A stretch of 5,879 nucleotides of DNA from Cloacimonetes bacterium TCS62 (GTDB taxonomy: Bacteria; Cloacimonadota; Cloacimonadia; Cloacimonadales; TCS61). Numbering within the stretch: position 1 is the first letter of the stretch; every line of letters starts with the position of its first letter. Below the pieces are notes generated by a model. It was not told the DNA's origin and did no database searches. It saw nothing but the letters and a program-made list of their open reading frames with translations. The stretch covers positions 1 to 5,879 of the forward strand of contig LSCM01000092.1 of NCBI GenBank assembly GCA_001577185.1. The letters are read 5' to 3'. The translations under genes and the position numbers were made by a program. Positions 1 to 5,879 of this stretch are shown here, in pieces.

Positions 1-2045
1 GTATCGGTTGGTGTAAAAGTATCTAATGTTACAAAAGGACCTGCTAGTGGAGCAACTTGAACTTGCTCTACAAAAGGTTGATATTGAGGTTTTGTAATTA
101 CAATATCAGCAAAGCCAGCGTTCATAATGGGATCTATCTCGATCTCAGTCGTTCCATCTTCATCAATAAGTCCAGTTCCATGAAGAGTACCATCGAAAGA
201 AATTGCTACGTATGAGCCCGGTTCAGCAGTAACTTCAAAATAGTCAACTCCTATCGGAAGTACATCCATATAACTAGCATTATTTTCATAACCTTGTGTG
301 TTATACATTATAAGTGAAGCATCTCCCAATACATTATATGCTTCCCAGTAATAATCCACGAAATTACCACCGCCTTCTGTTACAGCAAGATTTCCTATCA
401 TTACAAGTCCACCCATAGAAACATAATCGGTTAACCAAGCAGCATCATAAACTCCCCAAGTAGTATCCTCTATATTCGGTGTTTGTCCATTTCCTACATA
501 AGAAAAAGCACCAACAGACCAGAAAACATCTTCATCCCAATAAGAAGAAGGTGAAGAGCCTATGTATCCTACTGCGCCACCATCTGCTTTCCTGATCCAC
601 GTTTCACCAAAGCATTCTGGATATCCAAAATCAGCTGCTAGACAGCAATTTCCAACAGCAACAGGATATTTATTTGTGTTTGTAAATGAGTTTACTTCAC
701 CCTGAGAAAGAGATGGACCTGCCCACGACGTTTGAGTACCATGAGCAGTGTAGTTGATAAATCCTATACCATCATCAACTGTATTGTAACAGCCATTATA
801 TGAGTCTAGGTATAAATTAACTTCATCATAACCATGAGCTGTATTATAATAATTATCTGTTCCATAAAGAACAGTTGGTTGGCCGTGTGTTGGGTTACAA
901 CTAGAATCTTCTCCTGCAATTAATGTAGCGTTATCCAGATAGGAAGGGTCACTGAATTCATATTTTTCATAGTAAAGAATTTTTTCTAATTGAGCATTTA
1001 ATTGAGTATCATTAGTTGCTGAAAGACGGCTATAATAAATGTCTGGGAAATAATCACCATCTACAGAGCCATAATAAAGATCTGTTTTTTTGGAAGTTTG
1101 TGAGCCAGTTGCAGAAGCGGGGATTTGAGGTGTGTCACCAACTAAAACTATAAAACTAGGTACGATATTTTGATTATACTCGTTTTGGATCCAGTTTTGA
1201 ATTTCAGAAGAAGTACTTAAACTGTAATTTTCAACAACTGTAATTCCCTTTTTTGTTTTCCAATCGATAAATTCTTGTAATAGTGTATTATCCTCAAACA
1301 TCGGATCTGAGATCAGCAGCATCTTTATTGGATATGATGTTAGATCTGGGTGATCTTCATAATCACGATTATTAAGAATATTTTGATAAGTTGCTTCAAA
1401 ATAAGGAGAATACGTAGAAATTCTTTTTTGTTCAGTTAGATATGGATTGCTTCCTTCAAAAGAAACTTTTACATCGATATTATTATATACTTCAATTGTA
1501 CCTTCAGAAGCATTGTAACTTATAGGGTTTACCGTTAAGCGAGCAAGACGAACTCCACGCATTACGCCAAGAACTTCAATCTTCACTAACTTTTTTCTGT
1601 AACTTTGTTGATATTTTCCCAGATCATATTCGAAAGGGACATCTTGTGGATCTTGGCTTTTTGAAAGCGAAGGCTGTGCAGGCATTATCAGATTTGTGAT
1701 TCCATGCTCATGTAAATTATACTCTGTTACTTTATAATTACTTGCTGTTACAGAAACATCCGCCCCGAATGGAATTTCAATTAATTTTCTAGCTGAAGGC
1801 AATTTAGGAGCACCAATTTCTTTAGTTGAATAAGTTCCGGGAATTACTATTTCATTAAATATCCCTTTATCAGTTTGAACCTCAAATGAATTAATTCCTT
1901 TAAAATTAAAATTAAGACTGAGACGATCAAAACTATTTTCGGAAATCTCTACATCTTTAAATTCGTTAGATAGCGTAATATCATAGCTTCTAGCAGACAT
2001 CATTGCTACAATTAAAATAAATATTAGTACAAATAATTTTTTCAT
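1..2045 (-). CDS. Gingipain-like secreted cysteine peptidase (family C25), partial, C-terminus beyond window
   Basis: Reading the minus strand from an ATG at 2045-2043 gives 681 uninterrupted codons that run off the left edge. Residues 1-20 form a signal peptide (MKKLFVLIFILIVAMMSARS) with cleavage likely near residues 18-20. Residues about 25-227 resemble the C25 propeptide, with the typical GAPKLP (78-83) and IPFGADVSV (91-99) patterns. The catalytic domain spans about 238-582. It carries GDTPQIP (303-309), DGDYFPD (329-335), the catalytic His in YTAHGTQTSW (His435), the likely nucleophile in GNCCLAADF (Cys468, second of a Cys pair), and LGDASLIMY (573-581) near its end. The His-Cys spacing of 33 matches the His211/Cys244 pair known for RgpB. 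From about 592 an Ig-like domain follows, with the pattern FEVTAEPGSYVAISFDGTL. C25 enzymes are secreted zymogens; an Arg at 227 is a plausible processing site. Substrate specificity cannot be assigned. A type IX sorting domain would lie outside the window. The gene is divergent from the ruvX cluster. Confidence 0.93.
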   Translation of the reverse strand, partial: MKKLFVLIFILIVAMMSARSYDITLSNEFKDVEISENSFDRLSLNFNFKGINSFEVQTDKGIFNEIVIPGTYSTKEIGAPKLPSARKLIEIPFGADVSVTASNYKVTEYNLHEHGITNLIMPAQPSLSKSQDPQDVPFEYDLGKYQQSYRKKLVKIEVLGVMRGVRLARLTVNPISYNASEGTIEVYNNIDVKVSFEGSNPYLTEQKRISTYSPYFEATYQNILNNRDYEDHPDLTSYPIKMLLISDPMFEDNTLLQEFIDWKTKKGITVVENYSLSTSSEIQNWIQNEYNQNIVPSFIVLVGDTPQIPASATGSQTSKKTDLYYGSVDGDYFPDIYYSRLSATNDTQLNAQLEKILYYEKYEFSDPSYLDNATLIAGEDSSCNPTHGQPTVLYGTDNYYNTAHGYDEVNLYLDSYNGCYNTVDDGIGFINYTAHGTQTSWAGPSLSQGEVNSFTNTNKYPVAVGNCCLAADFGYPECFGETWIRKADGGAVGYIGSSPSSYWDEDVFWSVGAFSYVGNGQTPNIEDTTWGVYDAAWLTDYVSMGGLVMIGNLAVTEGGGNFVDYYWEAYNVLGDASLIMYNTQGYENNASYMDVLPIGVDYFEVTAEPGSYVAISFDGTLHGTGLIDEDGTTEIEIDPIMNAGFADIVITKPQYQPFVEQVQVAPLAGPFVTLDTFTPTD

Positions 2046-2050
2046 TTTTA

Positions 2051-2059
2051 TCTCCTTTT
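2051..2059 (-). promoter_or_regulatory. Ribosome binding site of the C25 peptidase
   Basis: On the minus strand AAAAGGAGA lies upstream of the ATG at 2045, with AGGAG ending 6 nt before the start. This strong Shine-Dalgarno and the signal peptide that follows fix the start codon. Confidence 0.85.
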
Positions 2060-2066
2060 GTTTTTT

Positions 2067-2095
2067 CTTTTAAATTAACGCAAATTAAGTTCCAA
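2067..2095 (-). promoter_or_regulatory. Candidate promoter of the C25 peptidase
   Basis: On the minus strand TTGGAA (2095-2090) and TAAAAG (2072-2067) are separated by 17 nt. Each matches four of six positions of the sigma-70 consensus. In such AT-rich DNA this can occur by chance, and the implied leader would be very short. FCB bacteria often use a different promoter consensus, and no clean TAnnTTTG box was found here. This is a weak suggestion only. Confidence 0.2.
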
Positions 2096-2421
2096 TTCGG
2101 AAAAAAATATAAACAAGTGGAGTTCAATAAGTTAGAGAGTTATTCAGATCATTTTATGATGTGAAAAATAATTAAGTTTATAAAGTATGAGAATTGTTGG
2201 AATTTTCTTGAGGAGTTATAAATCAATTATGAGTTGACAAAATTTAAATCAGATTACGAATGCAAAATCATGATAGGTACTTTATGAAAATTGTAGGTTT
2301 ATTGAACAAGGAAAAATTTACTTTAAATTATCTGAAGGTAATTAGGAGTAAAGAATCAGATTAGGAAAAGAGGATAATTCATTATAGCAAATAGTGTGAA
2401 CTTAGTTTACATGGGTTGGAT
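2096..2421. other. Divergent intergenic region with no supported gene
   Basis: This AT-rich stretch lies between the divergently transcribed peptidase and ruvX. No open frame longer than about 35 codons has a plausible ribosome binding site, and no tRNA-like, repeat or terminator structure was recognised. It holds a perfect TTGACA at 2234-2239 and a small inverted repeat ATCAT-TTT-ATGAT at 2148-2160. Both are compatible with regulatory DNA but neither is convincing alone. It most likely carries the promoters for both directions. Confidence 0.6.
2234..2261 (+). promoter_or_regulatory. Candidate promoter for the ruvX-mltG-antiporter cluster
   Basis: A perfect -35-like TTGACA (2234-2239) is followed after 16 nt by ACGAAT (2256-2261), which matches only three of six -10 positions. 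An alternative is TTGAAC (2302-2307) with TAAATT (2324-2329), 16 nt apart, matching four of six in each box. Neither is decisive. The first would leave a leader of about 150 nt before ruvX. Confidence 0.2.
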
Positions 2422-2835
2422 ATGTCAATTTATAGATTGATGGGTATAGATTATGGAGAGGTTCGTATAGGTATTGCTTTAAGTGATCCAATGCGTATTA
2501 TATCGAAGCCATACAAGGTGCTTAAAAATGAAGAAGGAACAATTTGGAAACAAATGAAAGAGATAATTGCAACAATGGATGTAGGTAAGATCATTTTAGG
2601 TTTACCTGTGAATTATTCTGGAGAGGATACAGCTAAGACCAAGGAAATTAGAGCATTTTATACAAAACTAAAAAAACATTTACAAATAGAAGTAGAATTT
2701 TGGGATGAACGTTATTCAACATTAGATTCAAAAGATCTATTAAAGAAGATGGGTTATACTCCTCAAGATGGAAGAAAAGTGATAGACAAAGTTGCTGCGT
2801 CCTTGATACTTAAATCATATATGGAAAATAATTGA
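2422..2835 (+). CDS. ruvX: RuvX/YqgF-family nuclease (putative pre-16S rRNA nuclease / Holliday junction resolvase-like)
   Basis: The 137-residue product has the usual length and all hallmarks of the YqgF family, which has an RNase H-like fold. The N-terminal strand motif MGIDYGEVRIGIALSD holds the first catalytic Asp (Asp10). GLP sits at 60-62, DERYST at 95-100, and the C-terminal DKVAASLIL contains the last catalytic Asp (Asp122). In E. coli the family member acts in maturation of the 16S rRNA 5' end; a resolvase role was proposed from its fold. The protein is cytosolic. The start is uncertain: the frame also opens at TTG 2416 and has an internal ATG at 2440, and none has a good Shine-Dalgarno. 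ATG 2422 was chosen because it leaves the usual short lead before the first strand. The stop overlaps the mltG start as TGATG, so the two are probably translationally coupled. Confidence 0.92.
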   Translation: MSIYRLMGIDYGEVRIGIALSDPMRIISKPYKVLKNEEGTIWKQMKEIIATMDVGKIILGLPVNYSGEDTAKTKEIRAFYTKLKKHLQIEVEFWDERYSTLDSKDLLKKMGYTPQDGRKVIDKVAASLILKSYMENN

Positions 2836-3827
2836 TGAAAAAACTATTTTTTACTCTACCTATAATCATCTTAATTCTGATCTTATTTATTTTTGTTCTT
2901 TCCCTGCTTTATTCACAAAAGGATATCTCGAAAACTTTAGTCGAAATAGAAAAAGGTTCAAATGTATCACAGATTGCTTCTTTGCTACAGAAAAGAGGTA
3001 TTATTGATAATAAAACAATTTTCTATTATTATCTTAGATTAACTCGAGAATCTCATGAGTTAAACTATGGAAATTACCTTTTTGACGGAGAATATTCCAT
3101 GATCCAGGTTATTCAGAAAATAAAAAGTGGAAAAGTAGTTCTTCATAAATTAACAATACCAGAAGGTTTGACCAAAGAAAAAACTTGCAAACTTCTATCC
3201 AAAAAGGGGTTTGGAGATTATGAGAAGTATATTTTATTGTGTAATGATGCAGAATACTCAAAAAATTTAACTAAAATGGAAGTTCATAATTTAGAAGGTT
3301 TCTTGTACCCGGAGACTTATTTTTTCCCTGATGATGGTAGTGAAACATTTATCATATCTCATTTAGTAGAATCTTTTTTCAAACAGACTGAAAATTTAGA
3401 TCTGAATAAGAATGATAAAAATAAGTTATATGAAATTATAATATTAGCTTCGATAGTAGAAAAAGAAGCTAGATTGGAATTAGAAAAACCAAAAATTGCT
3501 AGTGTATATTTGAACAGATTGGCCAAAAATCACAAATTACAAGCAGATCCCACAGTTGCATATATCTTAGAACAAGATGGTAAACACCGTGAAAAAATCT
3601 ACTATAAGGACCTCAAAATTGAATCTCCATTTAATACATATGAGAAACATGGACTGCCACCAACTCCTATTTGTAGCCCTGGGAAAAAATCTATTGAAGC
3701 GGTGATAAATCCAGAAAAATCAGATCTCTTTTACTTTTTTGCTGATGGTACAGGTGGTCATCAATTTTCTCGTACATATCGTGAACATATAAACAAACAA
3801 AACAGAGTGAAAGACAATGGAAAGTAA
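2835..3827 (+). CDS. mltG: Endolytic murein transglycosylase MltG (YceG family)
   Basis: The 330-residue product is a single-pass inner-membrane enzyme that cleaves nascent peptidoglycan glycan strands and is thought to end their elongation. Residues 4-26 are one hydrophobic segment behind a short basic N-terminus (MKKLFF), so the rest faces the periplasm. A LysM-like region (about 35-110) contains VEIEKGSNVSQIASLL and ends in KLTIPEGLT. The YceG catalytic domain follows, with LEGFLYPETYFFP (153-165), the catalytic Glu in ASIVEKEAR (Glu209, equivalent to Glu218 of E. coli MltG), LQADPTVAY (235-243), SPFNTYEKHGLPPTPI (264-279) and a C-terminal YFFADGTGGHQFSRTYREH. The length is normal. The ATG at 2835 overlaps the ruvX stop by one base (TGATG). 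An in-frame TTG at 2832 would add one residue and is less likely. ruvX and mltG are neighbours in many bacteria. The 3' end overlaps the antiporter gene by 11 nt. Confidence 0.95.
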   Translation: MKKLFFTLPIIILILILFIFVLSLLYSQKDISKTLVEIEKGSNVSQIASLLQKRGIIDNKTIFYYYLRLTRESHELNYGNYLFDGEYSMIQVIQKIKSGKVVLHKLTIPEGLTKEKTCKLLSKKGFGDYEKYILLCNDAEYSKNLTKMEVHNLEGFLYPETYFFPDDGSETFIISHLVESFFKQTENLDLNKNDKNKLYEIIILASIVEKEARLELEKPKIASVYLNRLAKNHKLQADPTVAYILEQDGKHREKIYYKDLKIESPFNTYEKHGLPPTPICSPGKKSIEAVINPEKSDLFYFFADGTGGHQFSRTYREHINKQNRVKDNGK

Positions 3828-4986
3828 TTTATTAATCAATTTAGCAATTATCATTTTTGCATCAAAAGCTTTTGGTGCGTTATCAAAAAAGATAAAACAA
3901 CCACCGGTCATTGGAATGCTATTATTGGGAATAATTTTGGGACCAACTGTCTTTGATTTTATTAAATCCGGTGAAGTGATATCTTGGATCGCTAAGATAG
4001 GAGTATTATTATTATTATTTGAAGCTGGATTAGAAACAGATATAAAACGAATAAAAGATGAATCTAAGCAAGCATTGTTACCGGCTTTAGGTGGAATAAT
4101 ATTCCCATTTATCTTTGGATATATTCTAACTTTTATTTTGATCGGCGATCAGACTCAATCTCTTATCGTTGGAACTATTTTTACAGCTACAAGTGTTAGT
4201 ATTAGTGTAATGAGTCTGCTGGATATGAGAAAGCTAAAAAGTATGGAAGGAAGATGTATTGTTAATTCTGCAATCATTGATGATATAGTAGGGATCTTAT
4301 TACTTACATTTATTTTTGGAACCCTTACCGGTTCTGCTGATAGTGGGCCAGCAATTTCTCTATCTATTCTCAAAATAACCATCTTTTTCACTGTAATTAT
4401 TGTCGTTGGTCTGTTTGTTATCCGCCCCTTTTTTCTGAATTTGAAAAAAATACTTTTGGATAATGTTGTAATTTCTTTGTCAATAGCAGTTGTCTTACTG
4501 TTTTCATGGTTTGCTGAACTTACAGGATTAGCAGCGATCACAGGTGCATATTTTGCAGGTCTATTTTTGGGACAAACCCATCATAAACATTCAATCAAAA
4601 AAGGTGCGAGCGATTTAGGTAAATCATTTTTTGTAGATGTCTTTTTTGTGAATATTGGTTTACAATTTAATTTATTTGAAATTGAGGCTGAGCCGATATT
4701 TTTAATAGCTTTTATTGTATTTTCAATTGTTGGTAAATTAATAGGAAGCGGTTTAGGAGCGAGGATCACTGGCTTTGATCTTACCAGATCTTTTAGAATA
4801 AGTAGCGGTATGATACCACGGGGAGAAGTCGCTCTAATTGTTGCCAATATGGCTTTGGAGAGACATTTAATAAACCATGATATACTTTCTGCAACGATAT
4901 TAATGGTAATTGTAAGTGCTTTTATAACGCCATTTTTACTTAAATACGGTTTCGTTAAATTAGGTAAAAGTACTTTTAAAAAGTAG
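3817..4986 (+). CDS. Cation:proton antiporter, CPA2 (NapA/KefB) type
   Basis: The 389-residue product is almost entirely hydrophobic, with about 12-13 membrane segments, and fits a Na_H_Exchanger domain. Family motifs are VIGMLLLGIILGPTVF (31-46), LLFEAGLETD (66-75), FTATSVSISV (122-131), the ion-binding pair in SAIIDDIVG (Asp155-Asp156), GAYFAGLFLGQT (243-254), FFVDVFFVNIGL (271-282) and GMIPRGEVALIVANMAL (331-347). The Asp pair and Lys307 in VGKLIG lie almost where NapA of Thermus has Asp156/Asp157 and Lys305, which suggests an electrogenic Na+/H+ (or K+/H+) exchanger; the ion itself cannot be read from sequence. The protein ends soon after the last membrane segment and lacks the TrkA-N/RCK domain of KefB/KefC. 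The start has a modest GAGTGA at 3805-3810 and lies inside the mltG 3' end. The following gene may supply the missing cytosolic control. Confidence 0.93.
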   Translation: MESNLLINLAIIIFASKAFGALSKKIKQPPVIGMLLLGIILGPTVFDFIKSGEVISWIAKIGVLLLLFEAGLETDIKRIKDESKQALLPALGGIIFPFIFGYILTFILIGDQTQSLIVGTIFTATSVSISVMSLLDMRKLKSMEGRCIVNSAIIDDIVGILLLTFIFGTLTGSADSGPAISLSILKITIFFTVIIVVGLFVIRPFFLNLKKILLDNVVISLSIAVVLLFSWFAELTGLAAITGAYFAGLFLGQTHHKHSIKKGASDLGKSFFVDVFFVNIGLQFNLFEIEAEPIFLIAFIVFSIVGKLIGSGLGARITGFDLTRSFRISSGMIPRGEVALIVANMALERHLINHDILSATILMVIVSAFITPFLLKYGFVKLGKSTFKK

Positions 4987-5023
4987 CATTGTAATATTTT
5001 CTAATTAAGTAATTTGTTTAAAA

Positions 5024-5029
5024 AAGGAG
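5024..5029 (+). promoter_or_regulatory. Ribosome binding site that fixes the start of the EIIA/P-II-like gene
   Basis: AAGGAG lies 5 nt before ATG 5035. The open frame extends upstream to a TTG at 5014, but that start would place the Shine-Dalgarno inside the gene, so ATG 5035 is preferred. The 48-nt gap after the antiporter holds no visible terminator. Confidence 0.85.
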
Positions 5030-5034
5030 TATTT

Positions 5035-5859
5035 ATGTGGAAAAAGATCATTGATAAAGATTTGATCGTGATAGAACCGAAAGTTAAGAATAAAAAAGAA
5101 CTTTTTGAGGGTATGGTCAATCACGTTTACGAGCACGATCATCTGCGTAATAAAAAACAATTTCTTAAAGCTTTATTCGATCGTGAAGATGTATCAAATA
5201 CAGAATTAATACCGGAAATTGCACTTCCACATGCTCGTTCTGAATCTGTCGTCGACTTATTCGTGAGTATAATCATAATTAAGGATGGAATCGATTATGA
5301 AAATCCTCAAATGGGAGATGCAAAGATTATTTTCTTCTTTGGTTGTGATGAAATTCATCATAAAGAGTACCTTCGATTGTTAGCAAAATCCAACAGAATC
5401 CTAAAAAACGAAGAATTTAGGGATAAATTAATAAAATGTAAAAAGCCGGGCGAAGTAATAGATTTACTGGATGAATATGATGATGAATATGAAAAAGAAG
5501 AAGAGGATTCAAATCAGCTAATGATCTTTACTTTAAATGACCCCTCATCAATTACCGAAGTTATGAATGCTATGGTGGAAGTGGGCATAACCAATGCTTC
5601 GGTTGTTGAAGCCTCTTCTATGGCAAGAAAACTAGCTTATGAACTGCCAATATTTGCCGGTTTAAGCTATATGGCTCGGGGAAAATCCCAGCAGTCAAAT
5701 TTGATTCTGGCTCATTTAGAAAACAAAAATGTTGTAAAAAATTTGGTGAACATACTTAAAGATCAAGGGATAGATCTAAATAAAAAAGGAGTAGGATTTA
5801 TTCAAACTATTAAAGTAGAAAATATTTATGGTGATTTCGAAGAGGATATTGAATTATAA
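5035..5859 (+). CDS. Two-domain regulator: PTS EIIA-like (fructose/Ntr type) fused to a P-II (GlnB)-like domain
   Basis: The product has 274 residues and no signal peptide or membrane segment, so it is cytosolic. Residues 1-145 match the EIIA fructose/mannitol/Ntr fold: KNKKELFEGMVNHVY, a helix with FLKALFDREDVSNTELI, the phospho-acceptor site PEIALPHARSES (His66), and the closing EEFRDKLIKCKKPGEVIDLL. Where EIIA proteins carry a second conserved His before L-x-x-L-A, this protein has Tyr112 (KEYLRLLAKS). An acidic linker (146-158, DEYDDEYEKEEED) leads to residues 161-274, which resemble small P-II-like proteins: LMIFTLNDPSSITEVMNAM, GITNASVVEASSMAR, LPIFAGLSYMARGK and a closing GFIQTIKVENIYG. 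P-II proteins sense metabolites and bind partner proteins, often transporters. It lies 48 nt after an antiporter without a regulatory domain, so control of that antiporter is the most economical inference. No EI, HPr or EIIB/C gene is in view. The EIIA call is firm; the P-II-like call is likely. Confidence 0.85.
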   Translation: MWKKIIDKDLIVIEPKVKNKKELFEGMVNHVYEHDHLRNKKQFLKALFDREDVSNTELIPEIALPHARSESVVDLFVSIIIIKDGIDYENPQMGDAKIIFFFGCDEIHHKEYLRLLAKSNRILKNEEFRDKLIKCKKPGEVIDLLDEYDDEYEKEEEDSNQLMIFTLNDPSSITEVMNAMVEVGITNASVVEASSMARKLAYELPIFAGLSYMARGKSQQSNLILAHLENKNVVKNLVNILKDQGIDLNKKGVGFIQTIKVENIYGDFEEDIEL

Positions 5860-5879
5860 TCATAATACAAGAAAAATTA

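Noticed and set aside
2148..2160. Inverted repeat ATCAT-TTT-ATGAT as a terminator or operator
   Set aside because: The stem has only 5 AT-rich base pairs and no U-tract, and chance occurrence is likely.
2260..2364. Small plus-strand open frame of 34 codons (or 26 from ATG 2284)
   Set aside because: It has no Shine-Dalgarno, no recognisable motif, and is short enough to arise by chance in AT-rich DNA.
3720..3911. Minus-strand open frame across the mltG/antiporter junction
   Set aside because: It lies antisense to two well-supported overlapping genes and has no family resemblance, so it is a shadow frame.
4004..4019. TTA trinucleotide run in the antiporter gene as a phase-variation tract
   Set aside because: It encodes a Leu run in a membrane helix, and slippage by units of three would not shift the frame.
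4155..4847. Two minus-strand open frames inside the antiporter gene
   Set aside because: Both are antisense to a confident membrane protein and have no recognisable features.
5014..5034. Upstream TTG start for the EIIA/P-II-like gene
   Set aside because: It would put the strong AAGGAG inside the coding region and add residues not expected before the EIIA domain.
4987..5034. Terminator between the antiporter and the EIIA/P-II-like gene
   Set aside because: No stem-loop followed by a T-run can be drawn in this 48-nt gap.

Overview
This is an AT-rich chromosomal window from a bacterium with an outer membrane. The best guess is the FCB superphylum, with Candidatus Cloacimonadota or a close relative more likely than Bacteroidota. 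The guess rests on three things: low GC, a secreted gingipain-like C25 peptidase (a family concentrated in FCB bacteria and usually exported by type IX secretion), and an antiporter next to an EIIA-type regulator. No rRNA or other phylogenetic marker is present, so the assignment is inference.

Layout. The left third (1-2045, minus strand) is a C25 cysteine peptidase with a signal peptide, a propeptide, a catalytic domain and the start of an Ig-like domain. It runs off the left edge, so its C-terminus, where a sorting domain would sit, is not visible. A 370-bp divergent intergenic region (2046-2421, with the chosen ruvX start) separates it from a plus-strand run of four genes: ruvX/yqgF, mltG, a NapA/KefB-type cation:proton antiporter, and a two-domain EIIA-like/P-II-like protein. 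The first three overlap (TGATG between ruvX and mltG, 11 nt between mltG and the antiporter). The fourth follows after a short gap with no visible terminator and has its own strong Shine-Dalgarno. The four therefore probably form one transcription unit.

How the genes fit together. RuvX (RNA processing / resolvase-like nuclease) and MltG (inner-membrane endolytic peptidoglycan transglycosylase) are housekeeping genes that sit together in many bacteria. The second half looks like an ion-homeostasis module: a membrane antiporter with no cytosolic RCK/TrkA-N domain, followed by a soluble protein joining a PTS EIIA-like domain to a P-II (GlnB)-like domain. The simplest inference is that the soluble protein senses metabolic or phosphorylation state and controls the antiporter. 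This fusion, with Tyr at the apparent position of the second EIIA histidine, is the most interesting item here. No CRISPR array, insertion sequence, tRNA, rRNA or convincing riboswitch was seen.
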